A program made the position numbers and the translations under genes. From a virus: a stretch of DNA of 45,788 bases. The stretch lies in the IMG/VR virus record IMGVR_UViG_3300037432_000003, positions 1 through 45,788 of that record; one strand, written 5' to 3'. Positions 1-6,905 of the stretch are shown piece by piece (the first letter of the stretch is position 1; every line of letters begins with the position of its first letter). Under the pieces are notes generated by a model that saw nothing but the letters and a program-made list of their open reading frames with translations, searched no databases and was not told the origin of the DNA.

Positions 1-140
1 CGGGGCAATATCGCGTATGACCAGATCCGCGCACTGCACCGCCAGGGTGCGGGCGGCCAGGTGCAGATGTATACCGGCCCGGCGCCGCAAAGCGGAAACG
101 TGCCGGTCTGGGACCCGAACGGCAGCGTAGTCGATTCCGG
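1..140. repeat. Terminal overlap, left copy (circular contig)
   Basis: Bases 1-140 match 45649-45788 with one difference: G at 127 against T at 45775, which changes Val to Leu. The overlap falls inside an open reading frame that continues on both sides. It is therefore best read as the overlapping ends of a circular or circularly permuted assembly, giving a 45,648-bp genome, and not as a physical terminal repeat. Confidence 0.85.
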
Positions 141-390
141 CGTTTCAGCCGTGTCGGGCGCCAGCTCGTCGTCCGGGGCTTCGGTCTTCGGCGAAACGCC
201 GGGCGGCGCGATCGGCGGCAGCAACACCGTCTTTACGCTGGCGTTCGTGCCGCTGAACGGGGCCGTCGATCTGTTTCTGAACGGCGTGACCCAGCGGCCG
301 GCGATCGATTTCGCGCTATCAGGCGTGACCATCACGTACACTGTCCCGCCGCGCACGGGCGACGTCCACACGGCGAGCTATCGGAGGTGA
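1..390 (+). CDS. Tail fibre/receptor-binding protein, C-terminal part (gene begins at 44173)
   Basis: This is the end of the gene that starts at 44173. Codon phase is kept across the contig join, and the stop is at 388-390. The piece carries a linker (RGNIAYDQIRA..., then NGSVVDSG) and a final domain of about 60 residues with the motifs LFLNGV and ITYTVPP. The same C-terminal domain closes the tail hub protein (41247-44168), where it reads LFLNGVWQMPAD and ITYTVAP. The linker is also related to the one after the Ig-like repeat of the next gene (392-2593). The whole protein would be 621 residues. A GTG at 61 could be mistaken for a start, but nothing supports initiation there. Confidence 0.8.
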   Translation, partial: RGNIAYDQIRALHRQGAGGQVQMYTGPAPQSGNVPVWDPNGSVVDSGVSAVSGASSSSGASVFGETPGGAIGGSNTVFTLAFVPLNGAVDLFLNGVTQRPAIDFALSGVTITYTVPPRTGDVHTASYRR

Positions 391-391
391 C

Positions 392-2593
392 ATGCCAACT
401 GAATTAGGCCCGCACGATCTAACCTCAAATACCAGTCATTCGCCGTTCGTCGCTTCGGCGTCGAGTCACGCGGGCGCCAATGACGCATGGGGCGCCTTTG
501 CATTCGACGTCGGCGGCACGCCTCACTACTGGTTCGCAAATGCCACAACCGGCTGGCTGCAAATGGATCTCGGCAGCGCTTCGATTCTCGGTTCCTATGC
601 GCTGTCGAACGTGTCGGCCGTCGGCGCCCCGTCCGCTTCGCAGATGGCGAAGACCTGGATAATGCAGGGATCGAACGACGGAACGACCTGGACGACGGTA
701 GACACGCGGGCAAGCGAAACCGGCTGGTCGCCGGCGCAAAGCCGGACGTATACATGCGCGACCGTCACGACAGCTTACCGGTATTTCCGGATCACGATTT
801 CAGCGAACAACGGCGACACGTCGAACGTCGGCATAAGCGAGCTTTCGCTGTATGCCGTCTCGCTGACCGCGCAGACGATAACCTTCGCCGTCATCCCCGC
901 ACACCTGACGACCGACGGCCCGATCACGCTGGCCGCAACGTCGTCGTCCGGTCTGACGGTCGCTTACGCGATCACCGGCCCGGCCACGCTGGCTGGTTCA
1001 GTCGTGACTTTGACCGGCGCCGTAGGTTCGGTCGTCGTGACTGCCAGTCAGGCCGGTAACTCAACTTATGCAGCGGCCACGAACGTCGTCCGGAGCTTCG
1101 CCGTTACCGCGGCAGCGATCACGGAGCGGGGCGGCATCACGTACGACCAGGTGCGCGGGACCGATCGCAGCGGGACGGGCATCAAACTGGCGACAGTGAC
1201 CGGAACGACAACGACCGGGCACCTGCCGGCGTTCGATGCGTCAGGCGCGCTGGTCGATTCGGGCAGTGCAGGCGTTGCTTTGTTCTCCGGATCTTTGGCG
1301 GGTGACGTGACCGGAACGCAGGCGGCGACGGTAGTAGGCAAAGTAAACGGCGTTTCGTTCGCGTCGCTCGGAACCGGAATCCTCAAGAACACCACCACGA
1401 CCGGCGTGCCCGGCATCGCGGTCGCCGCCGATTTTCCGACGTTGAACCAATCGACGACAGGCACGGCGGCGAACGCCACGACGGCCGTATCGTTCTCGGG
1501 ATCGCTCGCAGGCGATGTGACTGGGACGCAGGGCGCTACGGTAGTCGGCAAAGTGAACGGGGTTTCGTTCGCTTCGCTCGGGACCGGCCTGCTGAAGAAC
1601 ACCACAACGACCGGCGTACCTTCGATCGCCGTCAGTGCGGACGTGATCGCGGCGCTCGGCTATACGCCGACGTCGCCGGCCACGCTCGCCGCATGGCCCG
1701 GTTCGGCGAACATCGTAACGATCGGAACGATCACGACGGGCACGGTTCCCGTGGCGCGCATCACCGGGCTTGCGCCGGTCGCGACGTCCGGATCGGCGAC
1801 CGATCTGACCGCGGGCACGCTGCCGGCGGGGCGCCTGCCGAACCCGTCTGCGACGACGCTCGGCGGCATCCAGTCTTATCTGCCCGTCGCAAATCAGTTC
1901 ATCGACCGGATCTCGACGGCGGGCGTGCCGCTCTCGCGGGCGATCGCGGCCGCCGACGTCCAGGGACCGGGCACATTGAATACCATTCTGGGGGTTGGAT
2001 CATTCAATATCACCGCCACCGGCACCAGCAACACTGTCTTTGGCAGCGCGAGCCTGGCCGCCGACACGACGGGCAGTTATAACGTGGCCGTCGGGTGGAA
2101 TGCGCTGCTGAACAACACTTCCGGCGATCGCAATATGGCGGTCGGCGTGGCTGCGCTGTACTCGAACACGAGCGGCCAATCAAATCTTGGAATCGGAACG
2201 TCCGCACTTCAGTCGAATACGACGGGTAGTCACAACGTGGCAATCGGCCAGGACGCGGGATATTCACCGGCCTCGAGTATTACTGGTTCGTCGAACACGT
2301 TCATTGGCTACGCTGCCTGCATCTTTGGCGGCACAGATCCGCTCAACAATGCCACGGCAATCGGTGCGAACGCCATCGTACCGGTTTCGAACTGCGTGGC
2401 GCTCGGCGACAGCAGCGTCACGCGCATTTACCTCGGCGGCAAGGTGTCGATTTATATCGGCGCGGGGAGCCCGAATTCCGCAGTCGTCGGCAAGCCCGGC
2501 GACATCTACCTCAACACTAGCGGCGGGGCGGGAACGACGATTTACATCAAAGAATCCGGTACAAACACGAATACCGGCTGGATCGGAAAATAA
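392..2593 (+). CDS. Tail fibre: discoidin-like, Ig-like and YadA-head-like repeats
   Basis: 733 residues with a strong ribosome site (GGAGGTGAC just before the ATG). Residues 1-155 resemble an F5/8-type C (discoidin) carbohydrate-binding domain (GWLQMDLGSA, YFRITIS). Residues 161-238 are one QTITF-type Ig-like repeat. A linker related to that of the upstream fibre follows, then two degenerate repeats ([35 protein letters not shown]). Residues of about 540-690 are short NTVFG/NVAVGWNAL/NMAVGVAAL/NVAIGQDAG repeats like the beta-roll heads of trimeric adhesins. The end (GKPGDIYLNTSG, YIKESGTNTNTGWIG) is typical of phage fibre tips. It lies one base after the preceding fibre gene and is its N-terminal paralogue. 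There is no signal peptide, so it is probably a virion protein. Confidence 0.85.
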   Translation: MPTELGPHDLTSNTSHSPFVASASSHAGANDAWGAFAFDVGGTPHYWFANATTGWLQMDLGSASILGSYALSNVSAVGAPSASQMAKTWIMQGSNDGTTWTTVDTRASETGWSPAQSRTYTCATVTTAYRYFRITISANNGDTSNVGISELSLYAVSLTAQTITFAVIPAHLTTDGPITLAATSSSGLTVAYAITGPATLAGSVVTLTGAVGSVVVTASQAGNSTYAAATNVVRSFAVTAAAITERGGITYDQVRGTDRSGTGIKLATVTGTTTTGHLPAFDASGALVDSGSAGVALFSGSLAGDVTGTQAATVVGKVNGVSFASLGTGILKNTTTTGVPGIAVAADFPTLNQSTTGTAANATTAVSFSGSLAGDVTGTQGATVVGKVNGVSFASLGTGLLKNTTTTGVPSIAVSADVIAALGYTPTSPATLAAWPGSANIVTIGTITTGTVPVARITGLAPVATSGSATDLTAGTLPAGRLPNPSATTLGGIQSYLPVANQFIDRISTAGVPLSRAIAAADVQGPGTLNTILGVGSFNITATGTSNTVFGSASLAADTTGSYNVAVGWNALLNNTSGDRNMAVGVAALYSNTSGQSNLGIGTSALQSNTTGSHNVAIGQDAGYSPASSITGSSNTFIGYAACIFGGTDPLNNATAIGANAIVPVSNCVALGDSSVTRIYLGGKVSIYIGAGSPNSAVVGKPGDIYLNTSGGAGTTIYIKESGTNTNTGWIGK

Positions 2594-2602
2594 GGAGCCA
2601 TT

Positions 2603-3109
2603 ATGTCCACAACGTTCGGTCTGCAGGTTTCGGGCGAGGCTGCGGTCGCAATCACGGTTTCAACTGACGCAATCGCCAGTTTGCAGGCGATGATCCTGAC
2701 GAACCCCCCATTCGGCGCAGTTATTCCGGCGCCGACTACGCTCGCCGTCGCTGCGCTGGCAGGCGATACGTCTTTCACGCTGATGTCGGCCGCCGGCGTG
2801 GCGGCCGGCATGGGCATCGTGATCGGCACCGAGTACTCGCTTGTGACTGGCGCACCCACGGGCAACGTCGTGCCGGTCACGCGGGCGCGGTTCTCGACGA
2901 CTGCGGCCGCTCATGCGCTGGCCGATGCCGTGTCGTTTCTGCAGTGGGGTTCGTATTCCGTGGCGCTCGCCGAACTGCTGTGCAGGCAGCTTCGCCAGCT
3001 CGTTACTGTGTACCCGGGCTCGACCGTCACTGCCGCTAACGCCGCCATCGCCACGCAAAACGCAGCCATCGCCGCCGCGGTAGCGGCGGGCGCGTCACAC
3101 GCGCCGTAG
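2603..3109 (+). CDS. Fibre-partner protein, paralogue of the exported protein at 32907
   Basis: 168 residues, with AAGGAG eight bases before the ATG. It shares an architecture with the protein at 32907-33443: a short N-terminal segment, a central beta-rich block (TTLAVAALAGDTSFTLMSAAGVAAGMGI against TTLAVAATAADTVLHLTSAAGITAGMGL), and an Ala/Thr-rich helical tail ending in GASHAP against GGSHVP. This copy lacks the N-terminal signal peptide of the other. In both places the gene directly follows a fibre-like gene, so the pair behaves as a two-gene cassette. Function unknown; a fibre-associated or chaperone role is inference from position. Confidence 0.75.
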   Translation: MSTTFGLQVSGEAAVAITVSTDAIASLQAMILTNPPFGAVIPAPTTLAVAALAGDTSFTLMSAAGVAAGMGIVIGTEYSLVTGAPTGNVVPVTRARFSTTAAAHALADAVSFLQWGSYSVALAELLCRQLRQLVTVYPGSTVTAANAAIATQNAAIAAAVAAGASHAP

Positions 3110-3118
3110 GATCAAGAC

Positions 3119-3277
3119 ATGAGCAGATGGCTGATAGCTGCGTTGGGTTTAGTGCTGATTGCGGGCGGGTGCATCGTCGCGTATCCGGGCGAGAGCGGCA
3201 GGCACCTGGCCGGACTCGCAGCGATCATCGCCGGGCTTTACTGCCTGATTGAACTGATGCGATCGAAGCGCGTTTAG
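3119..3277 (+). CDS. 52-aa membrane protein with two helices (holin candidate)
   Basis: Starts nine bases after the preceding gene. The 52-residue product has a hydrophobic segment at about 4-21 (WLIAALGLVLIAGGCIVA), a short polar loop with GESGRH, a second hydrophobic segment at about 31-46, and a basic end (RSKRV). Size and two-helix topology suit a class II holin, and it is the last gene of the late plus-strand block. Many phage membrane micro-proteins are not holins, so that assignment is inference. It precedes the parS-like site by 17 bases. Confidence 0.6.
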   Translation: MSRWLIAALGLVLIAGGCIVAYPGESGRHLAGLAAIIAGLYCLIELMRSKRV

Positions 3278-3294
3278 CACCAATAAATACAGGG

Positions 3295-3308
3295 GTTTCA
3301 CGTGAAAC
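3295..3308. promoter_or_regulatory. parS-like ParB-binding site
   Basis: The sequence GTTTCACGTGAAAC is a perfect 14-bp palindrome. It matches the core of the chromosomal ParB site (consensus NGTTNCACGTGNAACN; the B. subtilis site is TGTTTCACGTGAAACA). Only the outermost flanking bases (G and G) differ from the B. subtilis version, and the consensus leaves those open. It lies in the 86-bp gap between two convergent transcription units. I see no parA, parB or second copy in the window. Binding by host ParB is inference. Confidence 0.75.
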
Positions 3309-3363
3309 GAAGTAAGTTAAACTGAGAGCAGTTTGCCGACTGAAAGCCCAACCTGCCAACCGC

Positions 3364-3642
3364 TCAAAGATCTTCTGAATGAGGGTCAAGATATTGTCTG
3401 GCAATTTTGCGAATGGCTGCAAACTCGCGCAAATCCTCCAGAGTCTTCTTTGCCCGCGCAGCTTCCGGAGACGTCGTCAGCGTCTCAATCATCTGAGCCA
3501 CTTCTTCCCGGCTGAGTATCCCCTTCGCCATCAGCACGCCCGTCAGGGCCGAAACGACGCCAGCCTGCTGCTGAACTTTCGCGAAGAGTGCCTTAACGAC
3601 CAAGCCAAGTTCTTCGCTCGTTGCGTGCTCGTCCGGTCCCAT
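3364..3642 (-). CDS. Small helical protein, unknown function
   Basis: 92 residues, no recognised family. It is almost entirely helical by appearance: LVVKALFAKVQQQAGVVSALTGVLMAKG, then LSREEVAQMIETL, then a basic stretch AARAKKTLEDLREFAAIRKIARQ. It is the last gene of a four-gene minus-strand unit running from 4337 to 3364. The unit is compact (gaps of 3-6 bases, one 4-base overlap), which suggests co-transcription. The coiled-coil neighbours suggest a multisubunit or membrane-linked role, but no function can be read from the sequence. Confidence 0.65.
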   Translation of the reverse strand: MGPDEHATSEELGLVVKALFAKVQQQAGVVSALTGVLMAKGILSREEVAQMIETLTTSPEAARAKKTLEDLREFAAIRKIARQYLDPHSEDL

Positions 3643-3648
3643 CGCCGT

Positions 3649-3882
3649 TCACGCCTTCGCCCTGCCCCGTTCCAGCTCGCCGATGCGTTCCTCGGCCAGG
3701 GCGAGGCGTTCGTCGAAACCCATGACGGACTGCGAAGATCCGCGCACGCGGATTTCCATCGAACGTGCCCAGCCGTGGAACGCGCTCAGCAGCTTCGTTT
3801 CGACCTTTTCGCATTCGGCGCTGACGTGCGTGCGCAGCCGGGTTTCCATGCTGTCGAGGTGTTGCTTTAGGTCTTCGTCCAC
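3649..3882 (-). CDS. Coiled-coil protein, unknown function
   Basis: 77 residues rich in charged heptad-like helix: DLKQHLDSMETRLRTHVS at the start and ERLALAEERIGELERG at the end. A less regular middle holds the segment GWARSMEIRVRGSSQSVMG. It sits between two other small genes of the same minus-strand unit. Comparable short coiled-coil proteins occur in many phages without assigned function. A related pattern (short coiled coil with an ID/IE-rich helix) is seen at 16208-16594, but I cannot show homology by eye. Confidence 0.65.
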   Translation of the reverse strand: MDEDLKQHLDSMETRLRTHVSAECEKVETKLLSAFHGWARSMEIRVRGSSQSVMGFDERLALAEERIGELERGRAKA

Positions 3883-3885
3883 GGT

Positions 3886-4131
3886 TTACGCCTGCCCCTT
3901 CAGCCGCGCAATCGCTTCGCTGTGGCCCGCCTGGACTTCCGCCATGTGATCCAGCTTATTCTCGATGCGCTGCAGCGTCAGGTATATCGGAGCCATCGTT
4001 TCGGTCAGATTCGCCTTAAACTCCGCGCGCAATACGTCGCGCATGTCTTCGGTGCTTTTGCGCGTGCCGATCATTGCGCCGAAGATCGCCAGAAGCGTAA
4101 CCACGAGCGTTAAAAGCTGCATGTCCGTCAC
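3886..4131 (-). CDS. Membrane-anchored coiled-coil protein
   Basis: 81 residues. An N-terminal hydrophobic helix at about 5-21 (LLTLVVTLLAIFGAMIG) is followed by a charged coiled coil from about 28 to 78 (MRDVLRAEFKANL, LQRIENKLDHMAEV). Its ATG overlaps the stop of the upstream gene by four bases, so the two are probably translationally coupled. The layout suits a small inner-membrane protein with a cytoplasmic helical domain. Similar proteins are common in prophage accessory regions. No catalytic motif is visible. Confidence 0.65.
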   Translation of the reverse strand: MTDMQLLTLVVTLLAIFGAMIGTRKSTEDMRDVLRAEFKANLTETMAPIYLTLQRIENKLDHMAEVQAGHSEAIARLKGQA

Positions 4132-4337
4132 GCTTTCGCCTTCTTCGCTGCCGCTTTCGGCGCTGCCCGCTTCTTTGCGTTCGCGCGCCGCGCATCAACG
4201 CCTTTCTTTGAAATCGCTTTGCGTTCTTCAGCCGACAGTACGCTGATCCCTTTTTTAACCTGAGCTTTGCCGCCAACCCTGCCGCCAAGCCTTCCCAGCG
4301 CGACCGCTGCTGGATTCTTAGCTTTCTTTTCCGCCAT
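4128..4337 (-). CDS. Lys/Ala-rich basic protein, histone-H1-like tail
   Basis: 69 residues, first gene of the minus-strand unit. The N-terminal motif NPAAVALGRLGGRVGGKAQ is of a small-protein type I know from acidobacterial and other soil-bacterial genomes. The C-terminus is a run of Lys-Ala-Arg repeats (RANAKKRAAPKAAAKKAKA) like histone H1 tails. Non-specific nucleic-acid binding is therefore plausible, though this is inference from composition. It is divergent from the gene at 4435, and the promoter/operator region lies between them. Confidence 0.65.
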   Translation of the reverse strand: MAEKKAKNPAAVALGRLGGRVGGKAQVKKGISVLSAEERKAISKKGVDARRANAKKRAAPKAAAKKAKA

Positions 4338-4338
4338 A

Positions 4339-4402
4339 TTGACAAGCTTACCATAAACCGCATTCTGGTTATTGACACCTTATACCGCTTTATGGTTAAA
4401 TA
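4339..4402. promoter_or_regulatory. Divergent promoter with inverted operator half-sites
   Basis: Between divergent genes. TTGACA occurs at 4339-4344 and again at 4372-4377. The second is followed after 18 bases by TTAAAT (4396-4401), a plausible -35/-10 pair reading rightward. ACCATAAA at 4350-4357 and its reverse complement TTTATGGT at 4389-4396 form an inverted pair with centres 39 bp apart. The second half-site overlaps the proposed -10. This is what an operator of a dimeric regulator looks like, so it may control the switch between the leftward and rightward early units. Confidence 0.55.
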
Positions 4403-4434
4403 GGTTTAGTAAGCAAGTACGAAACGAGCAAAAC

Positions 4435-4668
4435 ATGAGCTGGAACGCGCACGATTACGACGGAGAGACCAACGCATCGCGGGCCGAGGACGCCCGCGAA
4501 AACGCGATCCGGATGGACCGCGAGGAAGACGAAGCGCGCGAAGCACGGCGCGTTTACGAACAGGGCAGCGACGAAGACCCGGCGTACACGGTTATCGAGT
4601 GGACGGATAACCGCTGGCTCGGGATCGCGGACGGGCCGGTCACGGTGCGCAGACGGCGGGCGGCATAA
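4435..4668 (+). CDS. Small acidic protein, first gene of the rightward operon
   Basis: 77 residues from the ATG at 4435. An in-frame start at 4372 would put the promoter inside the gene, so the downstream ATG is preferred. The N-terminal half is very charged (ENAIRMDREEDEAREARRVYEQ). The C-terminal half looks like a small beta unit (AYTVIEWTDNRWLGIADGPVTV) ending RRRRAA. No family recognised. It follows the proposed promoter by about 30 bases and leads a plus-strand operon reaching to 8415. Confidence 0.65.
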   Translation: MSWNAHDYDGETNASRAEDARENAIRMDREEDEAREARRVYEQGSDEDPAYTVIEWTDNRWLGIADGPVTVRRRRAA

Positions 4669-4700
4669 CAGACAGGCAACAAAAAACGGAGGAAACAAAA

Positions 4701-5288
4701 ATGGCAAACCTAAGAGCAAAAGACTTCGGATTCGGGGCCCCGAAAACGGTGGCATTCAAAGCCCCCGGCGTGACGGCGGCGTCGAGCATCGGCGACCCGC
4801 AGGTGAAGTTTGCAATGGCTTCGGGAGACGTGCTTTATCTCGACGAAGGCCCGGCAGGCGACATCGAGCGCGGGCTGCGGGAGCTGGGCATTCAGTACGG
4901 CGAAGAATTCCGGCTGACCAGGGCCAAGACCTCGCACGGCGGCAGCCGGTTCGAAGTCGCCCGGCTGCGCGATTCGGGCGGGCACAACGTGCCGGAACGG
5001 CAGCAGAGAAGCGCACCGTCGAACGACGCGTACGATCAGCGGTTCGACGAACCGGCGCCGTCTTCGCGGGCGGAATGGGAAGCGAGACAGCGCGGTCCGG
5101 CGCCGGTTGCGACGGTGCAGCCGGTTCGGCCGACGTCGGCGAAGTTATCCGGGACGGTTTGCGCGATGCTCGACGCTATGAATGAGGCTGCAGTCTATGC
5201 GGAGCGTATCGGGCTGGGAATCACAAGCGAAGACCTGCGCGCGCTTATCATCACGGCGTTTATCGACAACGCAAAAGGGGGCCGCTAA
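4701..5288 (+). CDS. Conserved-looking early protein of unknown function
   Basis: 195 residues with a strong ribosome site (ACGGAGGAAAC). Residues 1-90 look like a compact beta-rich domain (VKFAMASGDVLYLDEGPAG, GIQYGEEFRLTRAKT, RFEVARL). Residues 95-145 are Pro/Arg/Gln-rich and probably disordered. Residues 148-195 are helical (SGTVCAMLDAMNEAAVYAERIGLGITSEDLRALIITAFIDNAKGG). The N-terminal domain with flexible linker recalls phage single-strand-binding or replication accessory proteins, but I see no diagnostic motif. Its stop overlaps the start of the Gp157-like gene by one base, so the two probably work together. Confidence 0.7.
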   Translation: MANLRAKDFGFGAPKTVAFKAPGVTAASSIGDPQVKFAMASGDVLYLDEGPAGDIERGLRELGIQYGEEFRLTRAKTSHGGSRFEVARLRDSGGHNVPERQQRSAPSNDAYDQRFDEPAPSSRAEWEARQRGPAPVATVQPVRPTSAKLSGTVCAMLDAMNEAAVYAERIGLGITSEDLRALIITAFIDNAKGGR

Positions 5289-5845
5289 TGGCGACCCCCG
5301 TTCTGACCATCGTTCCGGCCCGCCGCACGCTGCGCGATCACGTCGGCGGCGTTGAATTCATCGCCGACAAAATCGAAGCTCTCGACGACGAATCGCTCAC
5401 CCCCGAACTGCGCGCCCAACTTTCGGCCGAACTGATCGGCGCGCTCGCCGGCACGCGGTCGAAGGTGGACGCCGTCGCCAGTACGCTCGCGATGTTCGAA
5501 GCAATGCAATCGGCCGCACAGGCCGAATGCGATCGGCTCGCGAAACGCGCCGCCACGTTCGCCCGGCAGCACCAGCGTTTGAGCGATTACGTGCTGGCGG
5601 TTTGCGCCGCTTCGAAGATCGATCGCCTCGACGGCGAAACGTCCAGCCTGAAGGCGCGGAAGAATCCCGGCCGGGTGATAGTCGATTCCGCGGCGGAGGT
5701 CCCCTGGGACTTCATGCGGCTGCCGGAACCGGTTCCGGAACCGGAAGCGCAGCCGGACAAAAAGCTGATCGCGGCAGCCATCAAGGCCGGGCAGACCGTC
5801 GCCGGCTGCCGGTTCGAACAGACCGTACGGCTGGTTCGCACGTGA
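5288..5845 (+). CDS. Siphovirus Gp157-family protein
   Basis: 185 residues matching the pattern of the Gp157 family, first described from Streptococcus thermophilus phages. A long helical coiled coil covers about 17-115 (DDESLTPELRAQL, ERxAKRAATFARQHQRLSDYVLAVCAASK). It is followed by the characteristic strand block SLKARKNPGRVIV and the closing element PDKKLIAAAIKAGQTVAGCRFEQTVRLV. In other phages the family usually sits in early operons next to recombination or single-strand-binding genes. Its biochemical role is not settled. It overlaps the neighbours on both sides (TAATG upstream, GTGA downstream). Confidence 0.85.
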   Translation: MATPVLTIVPARRTLRDHVGGVEFIADKIEALDDESLTPELRAQLSAELIGALAGTRSKVDAVASTLAMFEAMQSAAQAECDRLAKRAATFARQHQRLSDYVLAVCAASKIDRLDGETSSLKARKNPGRVIVDSAAEVPWDFMRLPEPVPEPEAQPDKKLIAAAIKAGQTVAGCRFEQTVRLVRT

Positions 5846-5943
5846 AGCTGCGCAGATTGCCGACGGCGTTCTGGGTCGGTTGGAACGTCGGCGCAATCAT
5901 CGGGTTTGTGGTCGGCGCGATCGTCGCTCTGCTGAGTCGTTAG
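5842..5943 (+). CDS. 33-aa single-helix membrane peptide
   Basis: Starts with a GTG that overlaps the previous stop (GTGA). The 33-residue product is a basic N-terminus (VKLRRLPTAFW) followed by one glycine-rich hydrophobic helix (GWNVGAIIGFVVGAIVALL) and a final SR. The GxxxG-like spacing suggests helix packing. Tight coupling to the upstream gene is the main reason to believe it is translated. It resembles many phage one-helix micro-proteins whose functions are unknown. Confidence 0.5.
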   Translation: MKLRRLPTAFWVGWNVGAIIGFVVGAIVALLSR

Positions 5944-5964
5944 GACCGAAAAGGACACAAGACT

Positions 5965-6264
5965 ATGAGCACCACAACTATGTCGCTGGCTGAATTTGAC
6001 CGGTCGGCCTACATTCCGGAAGACGAAGACGAACAGGACGACGGTCGCACCTGCGAAACGTGCGCCGGACTCCGCACGGAACTCGCGAAGGCCAAATCCC
6101 TGCTGAAGACGATCCGGCGCCTCGAGGCCCGGCCAGCGAAGCGCGAGAACGTGGACGACGATCCGGCGACGCTCGAAGCGGTCGGACATGCCGTCTTCGT
6201 GGCGCAGATCCGGGCGCGGATCGATCTGTTTCTGAACGCGGCGCCGAACATCGTGCGAGGCTGA
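5965..6264 (+). CDS. Early protein with CxxC and helical core, unknown
   Basis: 99 residues. An acidic N-terminus (YIPEDEDEQDD) leads to C30-x-x-C33, then a helix with heptad character (GLRTELAKAKSLLKTIRRLEAR) and a C-terminal helix (FVAQIRARIDLFLNAAPNIV). There is only one CxxC pair, so a zinc site would need a dimer. No family recognised. It lies in the tightly packed early operon, with the next gene starting four bases after its stop. Confidence 0.6.
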   Translation: MSTTTMSLAEFDRSAYIPEDEDEQDDGRTCETCAGLRTELAKAKSLLKTIRRLEARPAKRENVDDDPATLEAVGHAVFVAQIRARIDLFLNAAPNIVRG

Positions 6265-6267
6265 CGA

Positions 6268-6468
6268 ATGGAAAATAGCCAAATCGACGACTGGGAACGC
6301 TGGGCGGATCTCAATCCGCCCCGGGAAGACGAATACCCGTACGACGAACTGACGCCGGAACTGATCTCGCTGTTCGACAGTGAACCGGCCGAAGAAAGCA
6401 CGGTCGAACGGTATCGGCGCGAAAGCTGGCTGGCGTCGGTTTACAGCGGTGAGGGAAAGCGGATCTGA
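6268..6468 (+). CDS. 66-aa acidic protein, unknown
   Basis: 66 residues, strongly acidic throughout (IDDWERWADLNPPREDEYPYDELTPELISLFDSEPAEEST). No Cys and no predicted membrane segment. Small acidic proteins in phage early regions often act as inhibitors or DNA mimics of host proteins. Here that is only a compositional resemblance. GAGG lies shortly upstream of the ATG. Confidence 0.55.
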   Translation: MENSQIDDWERWADLNPPREDEYPYDELTPELISLFDSEPAEESTVERYRRESWLASVYSGEGKRI

Positions 6469-6469
6469 C

Positions 6470-6664
6470 ATGAACAACCAACACTGCCCGCTCTGCAATT
6501 CTGCCGATACCCGCTCGACCGGCCTCGTTCGCCTTCCCGACGGCGGCGTAGCCGAGGGCCGTCGCTGCAATCGTTGCGGCGAGGACTGGACCCTTGATGA
6601 TGCCGGCGAGGAACCGGAAATTGAACGGATGCGCCGGTACGGCGTTCCAATTGAGTCAATTTGA
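6470..6664 (+). CDS. 64-aa zinc-ribbon protein
   Basis: 64 residues from the ATG at 6470, which directly follows the upstream stop. It is a four-cysteine zinc ribbon: C6-x2-C9 (HCPLCNS) and C33-x2-C36 (RCNRCGEDW), with an intervening segment STGLVRLPDGGVAEGRR typical of ribbon hairpins. The tail is acidic (EEPEIERMRR). It is one of about ten tiny Cys-knuckle proteins in this genome. Nucleic-acid or protein binding is expected for the fold, but the target is unknown. Confidence 0.6.
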   Translation: MNNQHCPLCNSADTRSTGLVRLPDGGVAEGRRCNRCGEDWTLDDAGEEPEIERMRRYGVPIESI

Positions 6665-6703
6665 CGCGGCTTTTCTAGGCTTTCGGCGCCGGGCGGGTGT
6701 AAC

Positions 6704-6901
6704 GTGCGAATTGTGATAACCGGGCGATCCCTTACGCTGCACGTCGATTTTCCCGCCCTCGCCGATCTCGTCGCTTACCTCCGGGAAGACCGAAGCCAGC
6801 AGCAAACCATCGATACCCTGACCGCCAGGGTAGACGACGCCACCGCCCGGCTGCAGCAATCCGCTCTAAAACTCCAACACGCCATCGACAAGGAAATCTA
6901 A
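6704..6901 (+). CDS. 65-aa protein with C-terminal coiled coil
   Basis: Starts with GTG. Residues 1-30 look like a small strand-helix unit (IVITGRSLTLHVDFPALADLVAYL). Residues 33-62 form a heptad helix (QQTIDTLTARVDDATARLQQSALKLQHAIDKE). It is followed after four bases by a similar helical gene, and both may form a filament-like or scaffold complex. No family is recognised. Confidence 0.55.
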   Translation: MRIVITGRSLTLHVDFPALADLVAYLREDRSQQQTIDTLTARVDDATARLQQSALKLQHAIDKEI

Positions 6902-6905
6902 ATAA

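Noticed and set aside
61-390. Independent 109-aa gene from a GTG at 61
   Set aside because: The frame is the in-phase end of the gene starting at 44173 across the contig join; no ribosome site at 61.
5587-6570. 327-codon minus-strand frame
   Set aside because: It runs antisense to the Gp157-family gene and several coupled small genes, with no recognisable domain.
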